DNA of 57,901 nt, from the NCBI GenBank assembly GCA_041594335.1, contig JBFHML010000010.1:1-57901 (forward strand). Direction: 5' to 3'. This document shows positions 25,654-34,866 of this stretch, one piece after another. The notes beneath the pieces are model-generated. The model ran no database searches. It saw nothing but the letters and a program-made list of their open reading frames with translations, and was not told where the DNA came from. Made by a program: the position numbers and the translations under genes. The stretch is from JAGPUQ01 sp041594335. Lineage in GTDB: Bacteria > Pseudomonadota > Gammaproteobacteria > Pseudomonadales > Porticoccaceae. The first letter of the stretch is position 1, and each line of letters begins with the position of its first letter.

Positions 25654-27821
25654 GAAGCATGTCAGGATCCATCGCCGGACGCGGCCGTTCCCGTACCGTT
25701 GCAGCGCGGCTTTTCGGTTGGCTGACGGCGTGCTGGCTGATGCTGCCGGCCTGGTCTCAGGCGGCATCCACGGTGCTCGACGACATCGCCTTTGCCTCGC
25801 TTCCCGGCGGCAGTTTTGAGGTCAAGCTGAGTTTTTCCGGCGCACCCCAGGCGCCGAACGGCTATATCATCGAGTCTCCGCCGCGAATGGTGTTCGACTT
25901 TGCGGATACCGAGACCTCGCTGCCGCAAAAGAAATATGCGCTCTCCTTTGATCTCGCCAAGAGTGCGGTCGTCATTTCGTCACAGGGCCGCACGCGGCTG
26001 ATCATCAACCTCAACGAAACCACCAACTACGACCTCTCGACGCAGGGCAATGATTTGGCCATCGTGGTCGGGGGTGGCACCGGCAATGCGGCAACGCGCG
26101 AGCAGTATGCGGGTGCCGACAAGGCTGCCACGACCGCTGGGTCGGGGGCTGCGCTCACCGGAGTGGACTTCCAGCGTGGCGAGAGCGGCGAAGGGCTGAT
26201 CACCGTTGGTCTGGCAAGTCGGGACATGGCGGTGGATATCTCGAAGATCGGAGCTAACGTGGTGGCGATGTTTTATCGCACCGAACTGCCCGAATCGCTC
26301 GATCGGAAGCTCGATGTCTTGGATTTCGCGACGCCGGTCAAGTCCATCGACACAGTGGCTGATGGCTCTGCGGTCAAAATGGTCATTGAAACCGTGGGTG
26401 AGTACGACTATCTCGCCTATCAAGCCGACTCTAATTATGTGATCAGTGTCAAACCCCTCACGCGAGAACAGGAAGAAGAGCGTCGCAAGGAATTTCAGTA
26501 CACAGGCGAAAAGCTGTCGCTGAATTTTCAGGATATTGAGGTGCGCGCATTATTGCAGCTCATCGCGGACTTTACGGATTTCAATCTCGTCGCCAGTGAT
26601 GCGGTCACCGGCAGCATCACATTGCGCCTTAAGAATGTGCCCTGGGATCAAGCGCTTGATATCATTCTCAAGGCCAAGGGCCTGGACAAGCGAGTCGAAG
26701 GCAATGTGCTGATGGTCGCGCCGGCCGCTGAGATCGCCGAGCGCGAGCGTCTGCAGGTCGAGGCCAACAAACAACTACAAGAGCTGGCGCCGTTGCGGAC
26801 CGAATACATCCGCATCCGCTATGCCGATGCGCGCAAGCTCTTCGATCTGTTTGACAATCGCGGCTCCGGTAGCGGTGGCCGTAGTGACACTGCCACGGGC
26901 ACTATCTTGTCTCCTCGCGGCACCGCCATCGTTGATGAGCGGACCAACACCATTATTCTCACCGACACCGAAGAGAAGATCGGCGAGTTTCGCCGTATCG
27001 TCCAGCAGATCGATATCCCGGTTCGGCAGGTCGAGATCGAGGCCCGGATCGTGATAGCCAATACCGACTTCCGCAAGCAGCTTGGGGTACGGTGGGGGCT
27101 GGCGGCCGCGCGCCAGAAGGGGGATAGCTTGGTGGAGATCATTGGGTCCCGCGATGGTCTTGACTCTCAACCCGGCAGCCCAGGCGAGTTCTTTCTCGGT
27201 GGTGGAACCTTGGACCTCCAAGAGTCCCTGGCCGTGGATCTCGGGGTGGCGGATCCTTCCGGTAGCATTGCCATTGGTTTGTTGCGCAACAACACTTTCT
27301 TGGATCTGGAACTGAGCGCGCTGCAGAATGACGGCTATGGGGAAATTATTTCGCAACCCAAAGTATTGACCAGCGACAAGAAAAAAGCGGTGATTGAGTC
27401 CGGTACCGAGGTTCCCTATCTCGAGGCCAGCTCCGCAGGTAATACCAGCATTCAGTTCGAGGACGCCACCCTCAAGCTGGAAGTTACGCCGCTGATCACG
27501 CCGGATAACCGCATTGTCATGGAGTTGGTGGTGCAGCAAGACTCCATCGGCCAGTTCGTGCCCTCTGGGATCGGTGGTTTGGTGCCTACTATCGATACCA
27601 CGAACATCGAGACGGAGGCGCTCGTCGGGGATGGCCAGACGCTCGTGCTGGGGGGCATTTTCGAGGTCGAATCCTTGGAGTCGCTCGAGAAGGTGCCCGT
27701 GCTGGGTGATATCCCCGGCATCGGTAAACTGTTCCGCAACAAGTCAACCGACCAGACCAAGCGGGAGATTCTTATCTTCATCACGCCGAGGATATTGAAC
27801 GATCCGCTGCTCGATCAGTGA
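25650..27821 (+). CDS. pilQ: Type IV pilus secretin PilQ
   Basis: 723 residues, the outer-membrane channel for the pilus. A signal peptide (to about residue 37, cleavage after QAA) is followed by two AMIN domains (about 40-140 and 160-265), which bind peptidoglycan, the STN/N0 domain (LSLNFQDIEVRALLQLIADFTDFN), the N1 domain, and the secretin core (IIVTDTEEKI-like stretch, VPYLEASSAGNTSIQF, LGGIFEVESLESLEKVPVLGDIPGIGKLFRNK). The ATG at 25650 overlaps pilP; the longer open frame would run inside pilP. The secretin end overlaps the aroK start (GTGA). Confidence 0.96.
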   Translation: MRSMSGSIAGRGRSRTVAARLFGWLTACWLMLPAWSQAASTVLDDIAFASLPGGSFEVKLSFSGAPQAPNGYIIESPPRMVFDFADTETSLPQKKYALSFDLAKSAVVISSQGRTRLIINLNETTNYDLSTQGNDLAIVVGGGTGNAATREQYAGADKAATTAGSGAALTGVDFQRGESGEGLITVGLASRDMAVDISKIGANVVAMFYRTELPESLDRKLDVLDFATPVKSIDTVADGSAVKMVIETVGEYDYLAYQADSNYVISVKPLTREQEEERRKEFQYTGEKLSLNFQDIEVRALLQLIADFTDFNLVASDAVTGSITLRLKNVPWDQALDIILKAKGLDKRVEGNVLMVAPAAEIAERERLQVEANKQLQELAPLRTEYIRIRYADARKLFDLFDNRGSGSGGRSDTATGTILSPRGTAIVDERTNTIILTDTEEKIGEFRRIVQQIDIPVRQVEIEARIVIANTDFRKQLGVRWGLAAARQKGDSLVEIIGSRDGLDSQPGSPGEFFLGGGTLDLQESLAVDLGVADPSGSIAIGLLRNNTFLDLELSALQNDGYGEIISQPKVLTSDKKKAVIESGTEVPYLEASSAGNTSIQFEDATLKLEVTPLITPDNRIVMELVVQQDSIGQFVPSGIGGLVPTIDTTNIETEALVGDGQTLVLGGIFEVESLESLEKVPVLGDIPGIGKLFRNKSTDQTKREILIFITPRILNDPLLDQ

Positions 27822-28342
27822 TTGCGCCAGATAGCCTGTTTCTTGTCGGCCCCATGGGGGCCGGCAAAACTACCATTGGCCGCAACCTGGCCCGGTTGCT
27901 GCAACGCGAATTCGTCGATTTGGACGCGGAGATCGAAGCCCGTTGTGGCGCCGATATCCCGTGGATTTTCGATGTTGAGGGAGAACAGGGGTTTCGTGAT
28001 CGGGAGAGCGCCCTGTTGCAGGAAGTGTCGGCGCGCCGGGGGTTGGTGGTGGCGACGGGTGGCGGTATCGTGCTGCGCGCCGAAAATCGATTGTTACTCA
28101 AGGCCCACGGTCAGGTCGTCTACCTCTCAGTGGCGCCGGGCGAATTGTACGAGCGGACCCAGCATGACCTGCACCGTCCGCTGCTACAGGTGCCGAATCG
28201 GCGCGAGGTGATCGAGCGGTTGGTGGCAGAACGAGATCCCCTGTACCGAGAGGTGGCCTCCTTGATCTACCGCGGAGGCCGACGAGGGGCTAAGGCGGCT
28301 GCCGAAGAGATTATAGCGAGGATGTCCAAGAGCCGTCGTTGA
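27818..28342 (+). CDS. aroK: Shikimate kinase AroK
   Basis: 174 residues. It phosphorylates shikimate on the way to chorismate. The P-loop is GPMGAGKTTIGRNLA, the shikimate-binding residues lie in VDLDAEIEARCG and FRDRESALLQE, followed by VVATGGGIVLR, and the lid has RPLLQ. GTG at 27818 overlaps the pilQ stop. pilQ-aroK-aroB is a widely conserved gammaproteobacterial order. Confidence 0.96.
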   Translation: MIAPDSLFLVGPMGAGKTTIGRNLARLLQREFVDLDAEIEARCGADIPWIFDVEGEQGFRDRESALLQEVSARRGLVVATGGGIVLRAENRLLLKAHGQVVYLSVAPGELYERTQHDLHRPLLQVPNRREVIERLVAERDPLYREVASLIYRGGRRGAKAAAEEIIARMSKSRR

Positions 28343-28416
28343 GTTGGCTCGCACCGCTTTAGGTTCTCATCACGTACAATGCCGGGCTTCAATTCCCATG
28401 GCTTGGCATCCCAGTA

Positions 28417-29511
28417 ATGCGACAGGTAAACGTCGAGCTCGGTGAGCGCAGTTACCCCATATTGATCGGCGACGATCTACTGTCGCAGCGCGGGTATCTG
28501 GCGAAGTACGTTCGTGGGCGGCGGGTGTTGATCGTGACCAACGACCGTGTTGGACCATTGTATCTGCCCCAGGCGGAGGCGGCATTTGCCGGCAAGGAGG
28601 TTGCGAGCCTGGTATTGCCCGACGGCGAGCGGCATAAGACCTTGGCGACGCTGGGGACTATCTACGATACCCTGATCGAAGGGCGCTACGACCGCGGGAC
28701 CACCCTGGCGGCCTTGGGGGGTGGGGTGATTGGCGATCTCACGGGGTTTGCAGCGGCGAGCTATTTGCGAGGGGTAGACTTTCTCCAGATTCCGACGACG
28801 CTACTCGCCCAGGTGGACTCCTCTGTAGGGGGCAAGACGGGGGTCAATCATCCGGGCGGAAAAAACCTGATTGGCGCGTTTCATCAGCCCCGCTGTGTGC
28901 TGGCTGATACCCGAACACTTCGGAGTCTCCCGGAGCGGGAGTTGCGCGCGGGGCTTGCCGAGGTGATCAAGTATGGCCTGATTGCCGATCCGGTCTTCTT
29001 CGCCTGGTTGGAAGCAAACATGGCGGGGCTGCGTGCGGGTGACGGTGCGCTGCTCGAAACGGCTATCGAGCGCTGCTGCGAGTTGAAGTCCGAAATTGTG
29101 GCCGCCGACGAGCGTGAGCGAGGCTCAAGGGCCCTCCTCAATCTTGGTCACACCTTTGGGCATGCCATCGAAGCTGCACAGCAGTATCGGGGCTGGCTGC
29201 ATGGTGAGGCGGTAGCTGCCGGTATGGCGATGGCAGCCCGTCTTTCGTTGCGTATGGGCCAGTTGTCCGCCGCGGAATACCAGCGAATCCGCGCTATTCT
29301 GGCGGCCGCTGGATTGCCGGATGGCGCGCCAGTCGAACTCGATGCCGCCGAGCTGCAGGCGCGCATGGCGTCGGACAAAAAGGTCGAGCAGGGCGCGATT
29401 CGGTTGATATTGTTGCGCGGCATCGGCGCGGCGGAAGTTTGCGGCGCCTATCCACAGGCTGAGCTCGACGCAGTGCTGCACGTCGATCGGGTGGCCGGCT
29501 TGCCGGTCTAG
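28417..29511 (+). CDS. aroB: 3-Dehydroquinate synthase AroB
   Basis: 364 residues, NAD- and metal-dependent. It makes 3-dehydroquinate from DAHP, the second step of the shikimate pathway. The N-terminus is VELGERSYPILIG, the NAD-binding loop GGGVIGDLTGFAAA, and the substrate/metal block has DSSVGGKTGVNHPGGKNLIGAF, AEVIKYGLI and the metal His residues in LNLGHTFGHAIE. It follows aroK by 74 bases, in which a TACAAT box is visible but no matching -35. Confidence 0.97.
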   Translation: MRQVNVELGERSYPILIGDDLLSQRGYLAKYVRGRRVLIVTNDRVGPLYLPQAEAAFAGKEVASLVLPDGERHKTLATLGTIYDTLIEGRYDRGTTLAALGGGVIGDLTGFAAASYLRGVDFLQIPTTLLAQVDSSVGGKTGVNHPGGKNLIGAFHQPRCVLADTRTLRSLPERELRAGLAEVIKYGLIADPVFFAWLEANMAGLRAGDGALLETAIERCCELKSEIVAADERERGSRALLNLGHTFGHAIEAAQQYRGWLHGEAVAAGMAMAARLSLRMGQLSAAEYQRIRAILAAAGLPDGAPVELDAAELQARMASDKKVEQGAIRLILLRGIGAAEVCGAYPQAELDAVLHVDRVAGLPV

Positions 29512-29596
29512 CAGGGCAGGGGTGATCCGCACAGGCGCGTAACTGCAGGCGCGGCAGCATGAAGGCGAAACTTCGCCGGGATAGACGGGGGGATGC

Positions 29597-30673
29597 GTGA
29601 GGCCATTGATCAATGATCGGCTGCTGCGGGCGCTGGTTCGCGAGCCGGTAGATGTGACTCCGGTATGGTTGATGCGGCAAGCTGGGCGCTATCTGCCCGA
29701 GTATCGGCGCCTGCGGGAGGCCGCGGGCGATTTCATGAGCCTGTGCCGGAATCCGCAGGGTGCCTGTGAGGTGACTTTGCAGCCGTTGCAGCGCTTCGAT
29801 CTAGATGCCGCGATTCTGTTTTCCGACATCCTCACCATTCCCGACGCCTTGGGGTTGGGACTGTACTTCGAGGAAGGAGAGGGGCCGAGGTTCCGGTATC
29901 CACTGCACGATCCCAAGGCGATCGAGCGCCTCGGTACGCTGGATACGGCACGCGACCTTCCCTACGTCGTCGACGCGGTACGCTTGATTCGCCAGGAGTT
30001 GAACGGTCAGGTCCCGCTCATCGGTTTCTCCGGTAGTCCCTGGACGCTGGCGACCTATATGATCGAGGGGCGGAGCAGCCGCGATTTCGTGCGCACCAAG
30101 GCACTGCTCTACAGCCAGCCAGAACTGCTGCACTTGCTGCTCGACAAACTGGCGGAGTCGGTAATCGATTACCTCAATGCGCAGATTGCCGCCGGTGCTC
30201 AGGCCGTGCAGATCTTCGATACTTGGGGCGGCGCGCTCAGCTGCGCGGCTTATCAAAGCTTCTCTTTGGATTATATGACGCGCATCGTGGCCGGTCTGAC
30301 GCGGGAGGCCGAGGGTCGCCGTGTGCCGGTGATTTTGTTTACCAAAGGCGGATCGCCTTGGTTGGAGCGCATGGCCGATTCGGGCTGTGATGCGCTCGGG
30401 TTGGATTGGTGTAGTGACATTGGCGAGGCTCGCAAACGGGTCGGTCATCGCGTGGCGCTGCAGGGTAATCTGGATCCCGCCATCCTGCGCGCCCCCGAGG
30501 CGGTGATTCGCAGGGAAGTGGGCGCGGTACTCGATGCCTTTGGCCCCAGCCCCGGACATGTGTTCAATCTCGGGCATGGGATAACGCCGGACATCGACCC
30601 CGGCCGCGTCGCCGCACTGGTTGACGCAGTTCACGCAATGTCTGCCAACCCCCGACAAAAAAGCGATGAATAG
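29597..30673 (+). CDS. hemE: Uroporphyrinogen decarboxylase HemE
   Basis: 358 residues. It removes four carboxyls from uroporphyrinogen III to give coproporphyrinogen III. The signatures PVWLMRQAGRYLPEYRRLR (N-terminus, with conserved Arg residues) and GFSGSPWTLATYMIEG are both present, along with the catalytic Asp in LFSDILTIPDALG. The start is GTG 29597 with a GGGGGG Shine-Dalgarno. The substrate is made by the hemC and hemD products encoded 18 kb away. Confidence 0.97.
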   Translation: MRPLINDRLLRALVREPVDVTPVWLMRQAGRYLPEYRRLREAAGDFMSLCRNPQGACEVTLQPLQRFDLDAAILFSDILTIPDALGLGLYFEEGEGPRFRYPLHDPKAIERLGTLDTARDLPYVVDAVRLIRQELNGQVPLIGFSGSPWTLATYMIEGRSSRDFVRTKALLYSQPELLHLLLDKLAESVIDYLNAQIAAGAQAVQIFDTWGGALSCAAYQSFSLDYMTRIVAGLTREAEGRRVPVILFTKGGSPWLERMADSGCDALGLDWCSDIGEARKRVGHRVALQGNLDPAILRAPEAVIRREVGAVLDAFGPSPGHVFNLGHGITPDIDPGRVAALVDAVHAMSANPRQKSDE

Positions 30674-30682
30674 CACACGTTT

Positions 30683-30701
30683 GTCGGCAAAAACTGCCGA
30701 T
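30683..30701 (+). terminator. Hairpin after hemE
   Basis: TCGGCA (30684-30689) and TGCCGA (30695-30700) enclose an AAAAC loop, with a flanking G-T pair, 10 bases past the hemE stop. There is no T-run after it. It separates hemE from the promoter of the next gene. Confidence 0.35.
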
Positions 30702-30714
30702 AAGTCCGCCTCGG

Positions 30715-30742
30715 TTGCAAAAAGGCGCACTTAGCCTATGCT
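30715..30742 (+). promoter_or_regulatory. Candidate sigma-70 promoter of the HD-GYP-like gene
   Basis: TTGCAA (30715-30720), a 16-base spacer and TATGCT (30737-30742), about 80 bases upstream of the chosen ATG. Between them lies a GC-rich leader that can fold (CTGCC pairing with GGCAG around 30777-30796). Confidence 0.45.
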
Positions 30743-30824
30743 CCGGAAGTCGTGAGACAGAATGCCGTCCGCCGGCTGCCCCGATACCGGCAGACGGTGG
30801 GCCGCCGGGTCGGAAGGGCTTGTT

Positions 30825-32213
30825 ATGGCGATCAAGCAGGTCAAAGTCAGCGTTCATGATCTGACTATCGGCATGTATGTGTCCCAGCTCGATCGGCCAT
30901 GGACGCATACCCCGTTTCCGTTGCAAGGCTTCCAAATCCGCTCTACCGAGGACATCAATACCGTCCGACATTACTGTGACTATGTCTTTATTGATATCAC
31001 GAAGGGCAAGAGCCCGCTGGATGGATCACAAGCGCCTCCTGCCTCGCTAGCCAAAGGATCGTCCAGCCCGCGCTCGCTTACGGGTGGTTCGCGAGACCGG
31101 ATAGAGGCTCGTGAGCCCAGCCCCTTGGTGGTGCGCCGGGGGGTTTATGCCACCACGGCGTCACTGCGAGCTGAAATCCGGCATGCTCAGGTATTGGTGC
31201 GGACGTTGCAGGCGCAGCTGGTACAGGCGGCCAAGCAGATCGCCAAGGGCAAGCTAGCCGATTACGATCAACTCAAGCACAGCGTCGATGGCATGGTGGA
31301 GAGCATCTTGCGATGTCCCGATGCTTTCACTTGGCTCATTCGCCTTCGCCAGCATGATCAACAGGTGCATGGGCACAGCCTCCGGTCGGCGCTTTGGGCC
31401 GTTCAGTTCGCCCGATTTATCGGCATGGACAAGCGAGAGATCGCCACGCTGTGCATGGGCACCTTGCTCAAGGACATCGGCAAAATCCGGGTTTCTGCCG
31501 CCATCCTGCGCAAGACCAACCGTTCTCCCGAAGAGGAAGTCGAATATCGCCAATTCGTGATGCATGGCGTCGAGATGTTGCGAGAGACACGCCACGTTGA
31601 GCCACGGGTCATTTCGGTGGTGCGCTACCATTGCGAGCGGATGAATGGCTCTGGGTTTCCCGAGGGATTGGTCGGCAGCAAGATCCCCCTGCTGGCCCGA
31701 ATTGCCGGCATCGCGACCGTCTATGACGCTGTCAGCAATCCACTCGAGGCGGCGCAGCCCGTTGCACCGTCCAAGGCGGTCAGTCTGCTCTACGACATGC
31801 GGGCCACGGAGTTCCAGGAAGATTTGGTCGTGCAGTTCATCCAGTCTATCGGGCTCTATCCCGCAGGGACTCTGGTGGAGCTAACCACCGGAGATATCGG
31901 CATCGTGGTAGAGCAGCACCCCAATTCGCGGCTTACCCCCCAGGTGGCTGTTCTGGATCAACGCGGTGGCGATCTCAACAAGAATTTCTTGCTGATCGAC
32001 CTGAAGGAGCAGGAGGTGGCGCGCGAGTTACTGGCCGCCGCTGGCCGGGGCCAGGAGGTCGAGAGCGAGCGCATCGCCATAGCCCGTGACCTTGAGCCCA
32101 CCGGTTATGATATCGACGTAAAAGCGATCTCTTCGCTGTTCATGCAAGTGGAAGAAGAGCGTAGAGCGAGCTTTTTCGCGCAGCTACGGGATCGTCTTCG
32201 GCGCACTGACTGA
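30825..32213 (+). CDS. DUF3391/HD-GYP-like protein with degenerate metal site
   Basis: 462 residues. The N-terminal domain (1-105) is DUF3391-like (VKVSVHDLTIGMYVSQLDRPW, then TPFPLQGFQI). A helical linker follows, then an HD-GYP fold (about 170-330). HD-GYP proteins normally hydrolyse cyclic di-GMP. Here H184 and H247 are kept, but the HD pair reads K216-D217 (LLKDIGKI), the HHE motif reads H269-C270-E, GYP reads GFP (277-279), and the Asp of IADVYDA is T298. Loss of several metal ligands suggests a non-catalytic c-di-GMP sensor or scaffold. ATG 30825, after GGAAGGG, is chosen over a longer frame. It stands alone after hemE and converges on psd. Confidence 0.85.
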   Translation: MAIKQVKVSVHDLTIGMYVSQLDRPWTHTPFPLQGFQIRSTEDINTVRHYCDYVFIDITKGKSPLDGSQAPPASLAKGSSSPRSLTGGSRDRIEAREPSPLVVRRGVYATTASLRAEIRHAQVLVRTLQAQLVQAAKQIAKGKLADYDQLKHSVDGMVESILRCPDAFTWLIRLRQHDQQVHGHSLRSALWAVQFARFIGMDKREIATLCMGTLLKDIGKIRVSAAILRKTNRSPEEEVEYRQFVMHGVEMLRETRHVEPRVISVVRYHCERMNGSGFPEGLVGSKIPLLARIAGIATVYDAVSNPLEAAQPVAPSKAVSLLYDMRATEFQEDLVVQFIQSIGLYPAGTLVELTTGDIGIVVEQHPNSRLTPQVAVLDQRGGDLNKNFLLIDLKEQEVARELLAAAGRGQEVESERIAIARDLEPTGYDIDVKAISSLFMQVEEERRASFFAQLRDRLRRTD

Positions 32214-32228
32214 GTAACCCAGCGGCGG

Positions 32229-33098
32229 TCATCGCGCCGCAACGGGATTGTCTGCAGCGCTGGCCAGCGACTGTCCGACCCGGACTGTCTGACCGGGTAC
32301 CACGGTCATCGCCACACCGGGGGGGGCGATGACGATCACCGTAGAGCCAAAGCGAAACCGCCCGAGCTCAGCCCCGCGGGCAAATGTGGCCGCTGGATCC
32401 TCCGGATGGAAGCGTCGTCGATGGCGCAAGCCCGCGCGATAGCGGCCCTGCCATAGGGTCTCGATGCCGGCGACCAAGAGGGCCCCCACCATGACCACAG
32501 CGACGTCGCCGAGTTCGGTAGCAAACCAGCAGACCAGCCTTTCGTTGACCGCGTAGAGCCCGGGGATGGCGGCATCGGTTCGGGGATTCACTGAAAACAG
32601 CTGGCCGGGAAAGTACTCGGCGGCAATCAGCCTGCCCGCCAGTGGCGCGTGCACCCGGTGGTAATCGCGTGGCGACAGGTAGATGGTGGCGAAGCTCCCG
32701 TCGCTGAGTGCGGCCACCCTTGGCCCCTGCTCGCCCACCAAGGCAGGCAGGGGGAAGGCATGGCCCTTGGCTTGAATGACACAGTGATCGCGGAGTGCGC
32801 CGGCGGCGCTGACGACACCGTCGGCGGGGGCGGTCAACGCTGCGTGTTCGTCGGCCACCGGACGTGTCCCCTGTCGCAGGGCGCGGACGAAGAAATCGTT
32901 GAAACAAGCATGCCGTCGCCAGTCGGGCTCTGCCGCCTCATCGAGATCGATTTGGTACCGGCGGATCGCGGTACGGACTAGTGCATCCCGAACCCAGGGC
33001 CAACGGCAGTCGGCCAGTCGGCCAGCGAGGCGACTGAGCCCGTGCTGCGGCAACAGGCGTTGCAACGTGGCATAGAGGGAGTCCGAGAATTTGATCAT
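32229..33098 (-). CDS. psd: Phosphatidylserine decarboxylase proenzyme Psd
   Basis: 289 residues. It makes phosphatidylethanolamine at the inner membrane. The proenzyme cleaves itself between G251 and S252 in FRFGSTVIVI, giving a pyruvoyl group on the alpha chain (the usual family site is LGST). The likely charge-relay residues D93 (TAPADGVV) and H150 (YHRVHAP) are present. The open frame extends to 33311, but ATG 33098 (IKFSDSLYATLQRLLPQHGLSRL) matches family N-termini. It follows rsgA by 49 bases, as in E. coli. Confidence 0.95.
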   Translation of the reverse strand: MIKFSDSLYATLQRLLPQHGLSRLAGRLADCRWPWVRDALVRTAIRRYQIDLDEAAEPDWRRHACFNDFFVRALRQGTRPVADEHAALTAPADGVVSAAGALRDHCVIQAKGHAFPLPALVGEQGPRVAALSDGSFATIYLSPRDYHRVHAPLAGRLIAAEYFPGQLFSVNPRTDAAIPGLYAVNERLVCWFATELGDVAVVMVGALLVAGIETLWQGRYRAGLRHRRRFHPEDPAATFARGAELGRFRFGSTVIVIAPPGVAMTVVPGQTVRVGQSLASAADNPVAAR

Positions 33099-33147
33099 AG
33101 CGTGTGTTTCCGGCAGTGAACGATTGCGCGGTGGCCCCTGGGCGCCG

Positions 33148-34119
33148 CTAGGGTTGCATCCGGTAATGCAGGCGAAGCTGATGAAAGCTTTCCAGGCGTT
33201 GCGGATCGATTCTCCCGTGAGCGGCGGCGTCGACGAGGGCGCAACCCGGATCTTCTCGATGGCTGCAGTTGCGGAATCTGCATTGAGCGGCCAGTAGGCG
33301 GAGGTCGACAAAGCCCTGCATCAAATCGCTCTCATCCGCGCAGGCGACGTCAAACTCGCGTATTCCGGGTGAGTCGATCACGGCGCCGGTGGTGAGGGGG
33401 TAATAGCGGGAGACGGTGGTGGTGTGTCTGCCCTTGGGCGTGGCCTCCGAGAGGCTTCCTACCCTGGCGGGGGCGTTCGGAAACAGGCAGTTGAGGAGCG
33501 AGGATTTGCCGACACCGGATTGACCGCAGAAGACGCTGGTCTTGGCCTCCAGGTGCGCGCGCAGCGCATCCACTCCCAGGCCGGTGCGCGCGGAGACCTG
33601 TAGCAACGGATAGCCCAACCGCTGCCGAGATTCCCCGATCTCGAGCAGGTCTCGTGTGCCCGGCAGGTCGCATTTGTTGATCACTAGCAGCGGGTGGATG
33701 TGCTCGATTTCGGCAGCGGCGAGCAGCCGATCCACCAGGGCTGGATGGGGTTCGGGTTGCGCTGCGATGACAATGGCCAATTGGTCCACATTGGCGGCGA
33801 TTACCCGCGCTTTCCGACCTTCGCGGCGTCGTAGCAAGGTACGCCGGGGCGCCAGCGCGGTGACGATGCCCTGCCCCGCTTCCGTCTGCCACAGGACGTG
33901 ATCCCCGACCACGGGTTCCAGGTTGGCCCGCATATGACAACGCCGTGGTGGTGCCAGAGGATCGTCGGGGTCGATCACTTCGAGCGCCTTGCCAAAACGC
34001 GCGACCACCACCCCCCGGCGTAGTTCGGCTTGGCCCGCGTGCGGGTTGGCGGCCAGCGCGCGCGCGCGCTCGGCACGAATCCGTCGTTCCTGTTGCAGAG
34101 ATAATCTGCGTTTGCCCAT
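33148..34119 (-). CDS. rsgA: Ribosome small-subunit biogenesis GTPase RsgA
   Basis: 323 residues, a circularly permuted GTPase acting in late 30S maturation. An N-terminal OB fold (35-110) is followed by the G domain in permuted order: NKCD (148-151), then the P-loop GQSGVGKSSLLN (199-210), then DSPGIREF. The zinc motif is C280, C285, H287 and C293. I chose ATG 34119 (GKRRLSLQQERRIRAERARA), which gives the usual basic N-terminus; the longer frame adds 28 unlikely residues. It is divergent from orn, as in E. coli. Confidence 0.95.
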   Translation of the reverse strand: MGKRRLSLQQERRIRAERARALAANPHAGQAELRRGVVVARFGKALEVIDPDDPLAPPRRCHMRANLEPVVGDHVLWQTEAGQGIVTALAPRRTLLRRREGRKARVIAANVDQLAIVIAAQPEPHPALVDRLLAAAEIEHIHPLLVINKCDLPGTRDLLEIGESRQRLGYPLLQVSARTGLGVDALRAHLEAKTSVFCGQSGVGKSSLLNCLFPNAPARVGSLSEATPKGRHTTTVSRYYPLTTGAVIDSPGIREFDVACADESDLMQGFVDLRLLAAQCRFRNCSHREDPGCALVDAAAHGRIDPQRLESFHQLRLHYRMQP

Positions 34120-34226
34120 CCACGGGTGACCCTGGGTTAATCGGCGCTTAGCATATAGGATATCGGGCAACGTCCCCATCAAACTTCGGCGCGCTGAGCG
34201 CACGAGCCGCCGCTAACGGAGTCGGC

Positions 34227-34778
34227 ATGACTGTCACCGCATCGCCTGATCTCAACTTGGTTTGGATCGATCTTGAAATGACGGGTTTGGACACGGTCAA
34301 TGACACGATCATTGAAATCGCGACCCTGGTCACCGATGCGGATCTCCGCGTGCTTGCGGAGGGGCCGAGTATCGCCATCCACCGACCGGATGCGATATTA
34401 GCCGCGATGGATGAGTGGAATACTCGCCAGCACAGTCAGTCGGGGCTGGTGGAGCGGGTTCGCGCCAGTCGCTACAGCGCCCGGGACGCCGAGCGGGAGA
34501 CGTTGCTCTTTCTGCGTGATTGGGTGGCAGCCGGAACGTCCCCCATGTGCGGTAATTCAATTTGCCAGGATCGCCGTTTTCTTGCGCGCGAAATGCCCGA
34601 GCTGGAGGGGTTTTTTCACTACCGCAACCTCGATGTGAGCACGCTCAAGGAGTTGGCGCGACGCTGGAGACCGGATCTGCTCAAGGGCTTTCAGAAGCAG
34701 TCGCGGCACTTGGCCATGGACGATATTCGCGATTCCGTGGAAGAACTACGTTACTATCGGGAGCACCTGATTCGCTGA
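34227..34778 (+). CDS. orn: Oligoribonuclease Orn
   Basis: 183 residues, a DEDDh 3'-5' exoribonuclease that clears dinucleotides, including pGpG from cyclic di-GMP breakdown. Exo I is LVWIDLEMTGLD (D15, E17), Exo II FCGNSICQDRRFL-like (MCGNSICQDRRFL), and Exo III has HLAMDDIRDSVEELRYYREH, with the catalytic His and Asp. It is divergent from rsgA-psd, the conserved order. Confidence 0.97.
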   Translation: MTVTASPDLNLVWIDLEMTGLDTVNDTIIEIATLVTDADLRVLAEGPSIAIHRPDAILAAMDEWNTRQHSQSGLVERVRASRYSARDAERETLLFLRDWVAAGTSPMCGNSICQDRRFLAREMPELEGFFHYRNLDVSTLKELARRWRPDLLKGFQKQSRHLAMDDIRDSVEELRYYREHLIR

Positions 34779-34866
34779 TCCGCCTGCCGGTTTGCGGCGG
34801 TTCGCACGGTCGGCGATTCGGGCGCGCGGCGGTGCCGCTGATGTACGAGGGGGAGGATAATCAATA

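Noticed and set aside
29801..30730. 309-codon minus-strand open frame opposite hemE
   Set aside because: Antisense shadow of HemE; starts and ends without operon logic and shows no domain.
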